Assembly: GCA_947623455.1 (NCBI GenBank)
Contig: OX392542.1
Coordinates: 14,205,625 to 14,269,624 of the forward strand
Direction of reading: 5' to 3'
Length of the DNA: 64,000 nucleotides
Source of the DNA: Mimachlamys varia
Lineage: Eukaryota; Mollusca; Bivalvia; Pectinida; Pectinidae
The notes under the pieces are model-generated. The model was not told the DNA's origin. It ran no database searches and was given only the letters and a program-made list of their open reading frames with translations. Shown here one piece after another: positions 59,001 to 64,000 of the stretch. The translations under genes were made by a program, and so were the position numbers. Position 1 is the first letter of the stretch; each line of letters starts with the position of its first letter.

Positions 59001-62000
59001 TCTAAATGTATAATGTTAGACATTTAATTACATTTTGGAAAAAAGTGAAAATTTTTTGGTAGACAAGTGAAAAACATTTCTAAATGTATAATGTTATAAA
59101 TGCCAATCAGAAAGTTGCTTCTTTGATCTCAGGTTTAATTGCTATTTCTGTCTGATTGAGACATTTTTAACAGATTTGAAGATTTGGTTTTACTTTTCCA
59201 TGTAGCTATGACAACCTGGTCAATGTTGCAGTCTAAAATAACAACCTATAGTTGTAGTATTATATGAATGATATGATAACCTGGTTATAGATAATTGCAA
59301 GTTTCTATGGAAACCTAGTTGTACTCATCAGGTTGTTTTGAACACCTGGGTTGTGCTGTTGTTGATGGCTTGACATCCTGGTTGTACTAGTACTGTTGTA
59401 TGTTGTGTTGATAATCTGGTTGTTTTGTTATAGGTTGCTATGACTCCCGGATGAGAGTGTTGATTAAACATGTTGCCTGGCAACTGAGAGTAAGTTGGGA
59501 CACTTTGGAGGAGATTGAGGCTTCAATGGCCGATTCTTTGGAATCAGCCAGTCATGAGGCTTACAAGATGTCAGAGTAAGTATTTCTTTCCTGTGACTGT
59601 CCGCAAAATCTTTAATAATGGTTATACTAGTACTACATGTATAAAATAAACAAAAAAAAAATATAAATTCATGTAAAGATTGTCTATTATAAAGAGCATC
59701 TAATATAATCAGTGTGAGGTTTGTTTGTACCGATGCAGACTAAATTAATACTTTGATTTTTCCATACAATTTGTATATATATATAAGTTTCAAGTTATCT
59801 ATTCCTATAACAAGCATGATGAAATGATTCTCAGTGTAATAAACAAATCAGATAGAATTCTGCTGTGGTTATGGATGTTGGAAGGACATTTTCTCAAGTT
59901 ATGAACCATATGTATCAGCACCTGATTATAATAACTTCTTGTGAAATTTTAAATCTGAAATGATATAAGGATAATTATATATGCCACTATAGGTATTTTG
60001 ACATGTGCTTTAAATTTCAAAAGATTGCCATGATCTGCAATATCCTTTTGGACATTACATAAATAATTAGTGTGAAATGTAGTTAATATATTAGTTTAAA
60101 CATGCACTTCAATAACAGTCAAGTATTGCTTTATTGAAACTGGAATAATTATAAAGATAACAAGGGAGGTAACTCTTTCATCACAAGCGTTCTGTGTGTC
60201 ATCCATCCACAACTACATCGATAATAACAACTGTTATGTTATAGAATTAGTAAGATTGTACATACTTATATACTTACTAATGCTTTTCCTTTGAGCAGAG
60301 CGATGAGGTAAAAACCTTACATGAAAAGTACATCTTTGTTCATGCCTGCTATTAGATCCATTTTATTTTTTAGTGTAATAATACCGGTAATATATGATTT
60401 GTACAATTCAGTTCCAGGAAAAGTTTTCACCCCAAATAGTGTTAAAGTGAAAATTTAAGTTTGATTTGCTACTTGTATACATTATTGCTGATGTTTTTCT
60501 GTATCATTTGCACCCAAACCTTAATTACTTAGTAATTTACCTATTTTAGGTTACTTGTGTTTTTGCAGCTGTTTATTGCTCACTTAAAAAAAATATTTTG
60601 ATCTAAACTTGCTCATTTTAAATATTAGCATATCACAGATTAAGGACACAATTGACATAGTTATTATGTGTTGTGTTTATTGTTTTAGTTACCTCAAAGT
60701 TCACTTGTTTGTGGTTGTGTGAATTTACAGCTTACTCCTTTCGCAATTGTATGATTGAAATGATATTTGAATAATGGATGGGACACTGTAAAATAGTTGT
60801 AACTTTTTTTATAGTAGGTAGCACCTAAGAAGGAAGCTTCTGCAAACTGTTAAGAATTATATAATAATATTGAATGTATAAAAAAATAAATTGTATATAT
60901 ATATTTCAATGTATAGTATGGTACATGTAGCTTATGTTTTCTAGATGGCGTTAACGTTACATTGTATTGATTATATATCAGATATCTATTTATTAGCTCA
61001 ACTGGTCCAAAGAGCTTATGTCATGGTGCGGCATCCATTGTCTGTCCGTCAAGTCAGTTGTCCGTCCTGCTTCTTGAAAGGCCTAGTGACATGATATTTG
61101 GATGGTATTTGCTTCCATATAAAGGGTCGGAACAAAGTTTGTGGAATAAATTTACTTTGACCTACTTTCAAGGTCACAGGGTTGAAATATGCCAAAACCT
61201 TCATACAATTTTTTCTGAAATACAGAAAGGCCAAGAGACATGATATTTATGTGGTAGCTTTCTGAGTAGGAGCCGAGTAAAGTTAGCTATAAAATTGTTT
61301 TGACTTTCAAGGTCACAGGTGTCCAAAACTTTCAAATGACACCTTGTGAAATTCCCAGAAGGCCCAGAGACATGATATTTGTCTGGGAATAGCCCTTTAA
61401 GTTGAATGTTACATTATTGTCACTTAAAGGCCCAATATTCAAAAATAGTGTATGTAACTTTCGGCAAAACTTGAAGTGAAAATCAAGCCTAATAACTTTT
61501 TATATTTATAGATTTAGTTAAGATTAACTGACATCAGCAATATTCAAGATGAATTCTTACGTGGTTACTGGTACAGCAGCAGTTGAAACTCGGTATTCGT
61601 AAACATACATCCATTTTGAGCTGTCTTCTAAGTTCGGTTTGTTGTTGAGGTTGGCCCCACCTGAATTATTTTCAATTCTTTGGATTTTTCTGTCAACAGT
61701 TTCTTATTTTTGCATGGTTATCAACTGGATATTTTTTTCAGACTCACGAAAAATTTCCTAAAGTTACTTATATTGAGCCTTTAATTTAGTTGTTATCGCA
61801 TGAATTAAGATATGGTTGATTTTGTAACATTTTGATATTAAAAGTTTTGTGAAGTTACAAATTTGAAATAAAAGTTGACAGTTATATCTGTATTAGTGTT
61901 TAGCGTTTCATTGAACAATCTATACGGCTTATGTATCAAACTTTGTTACCAATCCCTTGTTTTTAGAACTGCTAGATCTGATGAACGTTTATCTTTGTTA

Positions 62001-63690
62001 CAATATTAATATTGGCTCAATGCATGGTACGTATAATTGGTTTCGTAGGAAGTCGTCTGTATATATATACAATAAACACAGGACAATAAATAAGAGGACA
62101 TGTTTAATTCATTTTGATTTTGTTAAATTTTTTTTTTCAGAACTTTTTCCTTTTTAGGATGTAAATATTGACTTGTAATCTTGAGATAATCAAAACCCAG
62201 ACAGTAAATATAAAGTGACTTTTTATCTAAGTGTAGCAATGAAAATGAGTATCTAATTGAGTGTTTCACATTAAACAGGGAAGAAGTGAAAGAAAAACAG
62301 AGAAATTCAAGGAAAGAAAAGGTCAAAAGATTTGCAATGATTGGTCTAGCTACCACAGTAGGAGGCACTTTGATTGGTGAGTATAATATATATATAGCTG
62401 TAGTATACCTAGAAAGACGATGCAACACATACATATGCAGCTCCTTTTAAGTTTAGTAATATAAACAGTATGCCGAAAACATTAATCAAACTGCATCATA
62501 CAGCTGTTTCATCCTCCAAGGACTGTTCCTTGAAACTTAAGGGCCAAAAGGTAGGAGCTAACCTATATAAACCAATACTAAACATAGTTTAACATTCCCT
62601 TATATTAATGCATATTACTGTATGTGGGAATTTTTTATGCTAACTGACATTACCTGTATATTATGCCTTGAGATTACCTGTATTATATTGTATCAATCAG
62701 TATACCTAATAAATATAAACTTTATTTATTTTACAACAATTATGAAACAAGTTATCCAACTTATATTAATCACTCTTGTTGGCCCGGATGTTAGCGCGCG
62801 AGGGGTCTTATTGTGGGAGGAAACCGGAGTACCCGGAGAAAACCCACGTGGTCGGGCAGGTGACCCCATCCCTTTCCACGTCCAGTCGGGGAATCGAACC
62901 CCGGCCGCCTTGGTGAAAGGCAAGTGCGCTATCCACTGCACCACCCGACCACCCAGTATACCTGTCTAATGTACCAATGGGAATACATGTGTAATGTACC
63001 TGTTAGATTACCTGTAATTACGTACTTGTGATGTTAAAAATATTATACCATTACAATCTAACTTGGAGGGTTATTTATTTACAAGTTTGACTAGCCTAGG
63101 TAAACTATTAAAATCTAATTTGGAGGGTTATTTATTTACAGGTTTGACTAGCCTAGGTAAATTATTAAAATCTAACTTGGAGGGTTATTTATTTACAGGT
63201 TTGACTGGCCTAGGTATACCATTAAAATCTAACTTGGAGGGTTATTTATTTACAAGTTTGACAAGTCTAGGTATACCATTAAAATCTAACTTGGAGGGTT
63301 ATTTATTTACAGGTTTGACTGGCCTAGGTATACCATTAAAATCTAACTTGGAGGGTTATTTATTTACAAGTTTGACAAGTCTAGGTATACCATTAAAATC
63401 TAACTTGGAGGGTTATTTATTTACAGGTTTGACTGGCCTAGGTATACCATTAAAATCTAACTTGGAGGGTTATTTATTAACAAGTTTTGCAAATCTAGGT
63501 ATACCATTAAAATCTAACTTGCAATTGGATGGTTATTTATTTACAGGTCTGACAGGCGGACTTGCTGCCCCTCTAGTGGCTGCTGGTGCGGGGGCTATCA
63601 TTGGAGGAACGGGAGCGGCAGTGCTGGGATCTTCAGCAGGAGTGGCCATCATAGGCTCCCTGTTTGGTGTGGCCGGAGCCGGCCTCACAG
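53017..63690 (+). CDS. TMCO4: TMCO4 (DUF726 family), seven exons, 3' part beyond the window
   Basis: Exons 53017-53116, 57369-57474, 57883-57940, 58761-58905, 59434-59575, 62279-62376 and 63547-63690 join in phase (about 265 aa). Exon 1 encodes an acidic, polar N-terminus starting MADDGAKYK. Later exons give the helical region typical of TMCO4 (KLSDVGAYSYSALCAVSFLQ, VLIKHVAWQLRVSWDTLEE), a charged stretch (EEVKEKQRNSRKEKVKRF), and the Gly/Ala-rich membrane segment GLTGGLAAPLVAAGAGAI through FGVAGAGLTG in exon 7, which is the most recognisable family signature. The C-terminal DUF726 hydrolase-like domain would follow outside the window. The family is membrane-bound; its cellular function is not well established, and a yeast member (YFL034W) interacts with clathrin adaptor machinery as I recall. 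Exon 7 is preceded by an array of copies of its own splice acceptor. Confidence 0.92.
53818..54489. mobile_element. Fold-back element in TMCO4 intron 1
   Basis: The left end AGTCCGAAGGGTTCTGACTC and right end GAGTCAGAACCCTTCGGACT are perfect inverted repeats. The pairing continues for roughly 300 bp per arm with gaps (CCCGCTAAATATTTTGACGA, GTCACAGGAGGTCG, AGAAATG region) around a centre near 54150. This gives a ~670-bp imperfect palindrome with no coding capacity. A partial relative (GGCCATTTTCAAACAGATGT, then AGAAATGGGTGGCGA) is at 8170-8225. Confidence 0.85.
56131..56752 (+). repeat. Dispersed AGTAACACCACAGAC motif, about nine copies
   Basis: AGTAACAC(C/T)A(C/A)AGAC or close variants occur at 56131, 56154, 56297, 56319, 56341, 56366 (short), 56506, 56543 and 56737, always on the + strand, at irregular spacing in TMCO4 intron 1. 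The spacers are not obviously homologous. Confidence 0.6.
58449..58534. mobile_element. MITE family C, copy 3
   Basis: TTTAACTCATTCACCCCTAA on the left, TTGGAAGAGTTCAAAAGTG in the middle and a decayed right end TTAGTGAGTTA. It lies in TMCO4 intron 3. Confidence 0.65.
58941..59098. repeat. 79-bp tandem duplication in TMCO4 intron 4
   Basis: ACATTTAATTACATTTTGGA starts at 58941 and 59020, and the two copies are almost identical through TCTAAATGTATAATGTTA. Confidence 0.88.
60995..61400. mobile_element. Composite of the 'tagctca' and gaccttgacc repeat families
   Basis: It starts TTAGCTCAACTGGTCCAAAG, passes a GTCTGTCCGTCAAG head, then carries two or three units with GACCTACTTTCAAGGTCACA, CAGAAAGGCC and AGAGACATGATATTTG. 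It lies in TMCO4 intron 5. Confidence 0.7.
61424..61784 (-). mobile_element. MITE family A, copy 3, reverse orientation
   Basis: TTAAAGGCCCAATATTC on the left and TTACTTATATTGAGCCTTTAA on the right are inverted termini. The interior is the reverse complement of 17577-17972. It lies in TMCO4 intron 5. Confidence 0.82.
62781..62955 (-). mobile_element. tRNA-derived SINE in TMCO4 intron 6
   Basis: On the minus strand 62953-62885 reads as a tRNA-like head: A-box GGTGCAGTGGATAGCGC, a Val-like anticodon arm and a perfect T-arm (CGGGGTTCGATTCCCCG). The acceptor stem does not close, so it is not a functional tRNA. The body contains the conserved CCGGAGTACCCGGAGAAAAC stretch found in many invertebrate SINEs. 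Confidence 0.82.
63060..63546 (+). repeat. 57-bp minisatellite made of duplicated TMCO4 exon-7 splice acceptors, eight units
   Basis: The unit is TTGGAGGGTTATTTATTTAC, AGGTTTGACTGGCCTAGG, TATACCATTAAAATCTAAC. The real exon 7 begins TTATTTATTTACAG|GTCTGACAGGCGG, so each unit is a copy of the acceptor plus the first ~15 exon bases. Units alternate between an intact ACAG (acceptors before 63142, 63199, 63313 and 63427) and ACAAG (units at about 63085, 63256, 63370 and 63484). The frame shared with exon 7 is open through the whole array. Confidence 0.93.
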
Positions 63691-64000
63691 GTCAGTAGGA
63701 AAGATTCAATGTTTATCATAGCAACCAGTATCCATTTGTTTTCTGTTTATGCATAAGACATTTCTAACAAAATTACTTTTGCTACTCAATATGTTTTTCA
63801 CAGTAGTGCTGTTACATAATTATGTTAACAGTATGATATTCTGTCAGAACAAGGAGCCAAAAAACATTATAGTCACGCTAAACCATCATTTAATACTTCC
63901 CTCACATATAGCAATGTGTGTCCTTTTATACTCGCCTGTAACAGTTAAAATCCACGATATGTAGATTTTTATCAAAGTATGCTATTGCCTTATAAGGTAG
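63691..64000. other. Start of TMCO4 intron 7
   Basis: The donor GTCAGT follows exon 7. No further exon is seen before the window ends; the open frame at 63749-63964 has no TMCO4 similarity that I recognise. Confidence 0.6.

Noticed and set aside
62885..62953. Possible tRNA-Val gene on the minus strand
   Set aside because: D- and T-arms are good but the acceptor stem fails to pair, and conserved SINE body sequence follows.
63749..63964. 71-codon frame after TMCO4 exon 7
   Set aside because: It lies after a good donor site, lacks an acceptor in phase and does not resemble TMCO4.

Overview
This is eukaryotic nuclear DNA, most likely from a bivalve mollusc. The evidence is split genes with GT-AG introns, AT-rich spacers full of ACATGTA-type words, and several repeat families I recognise from bivalve genomes: the 'gaccttgacc...caaggtcacaggggtcaaatg' tandem family, the 'tagctcacctggtccaaagg' family, tRNA- and 5S-derived SINEs, and short palindromic MITEs. 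The taxon is inferred; nothing in the window names a species.

Layout. Bases 1-1961 are the 3' half of a LINE (reverse transcriptase with the YADD box, one nonsense codon, then a 3' UTR with two hairpins). It abuts a satellite of about 70 copies of a 47-bp unit (1962-5229). Bases 5230-7327 are single-copy-looking AT-rich DNA with one strong hairpin. Bases 7328-12860 are a diverged array of ~180-bp units with internal duplications.

Four split genes follow. (1) A C3orf33-like gene (+, coding 13526-26249, five coding exons, 264 aa), with a ~10-kb intron 1 full of mobile elements. (2) A centrin-like EF-hand gene with a lysine-rich N-terminus (+, 28331-31392, five exons, 225 aa). (3) OTUD3, an OTU-family deubiquitinase (-, 45638-37561, eight coding exons, 408 aa), with OTU residues, a UBA-like segment and a basic C-terminus all present. 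(4) TMCO4 (DUF726 family; +, 53017 to beyond the window end, seven exons visible). OTUD3 and TMCO4 lie head to head over what looks like a shared promoter with two ETS motifs. As I recall, they are also divergent neighbours on human chromosome 1p36, so this may be ancient microsynteny.

The most interesting signals are minisatellites grown from gene edges. Upstream of TMCO4 exon 7, a 57-bp array consists of copies of that exon's own 3' splice site and first codons; four copies keep an in-frame acceptor. At the other end of the gene pair, the 50-bp array in the OTUD3 3' UTR is made of copies of the last OTUD3 codons plus the stop codon. The 47-bp satellite also repeats a pyrimidine tract followed by CAG|GTA. 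I did not find a complete new multi-gene system; the novelty lies in these repeat-gene junctions and in the nuclear-receptor-like half-sites inside the 180-bp repeats.
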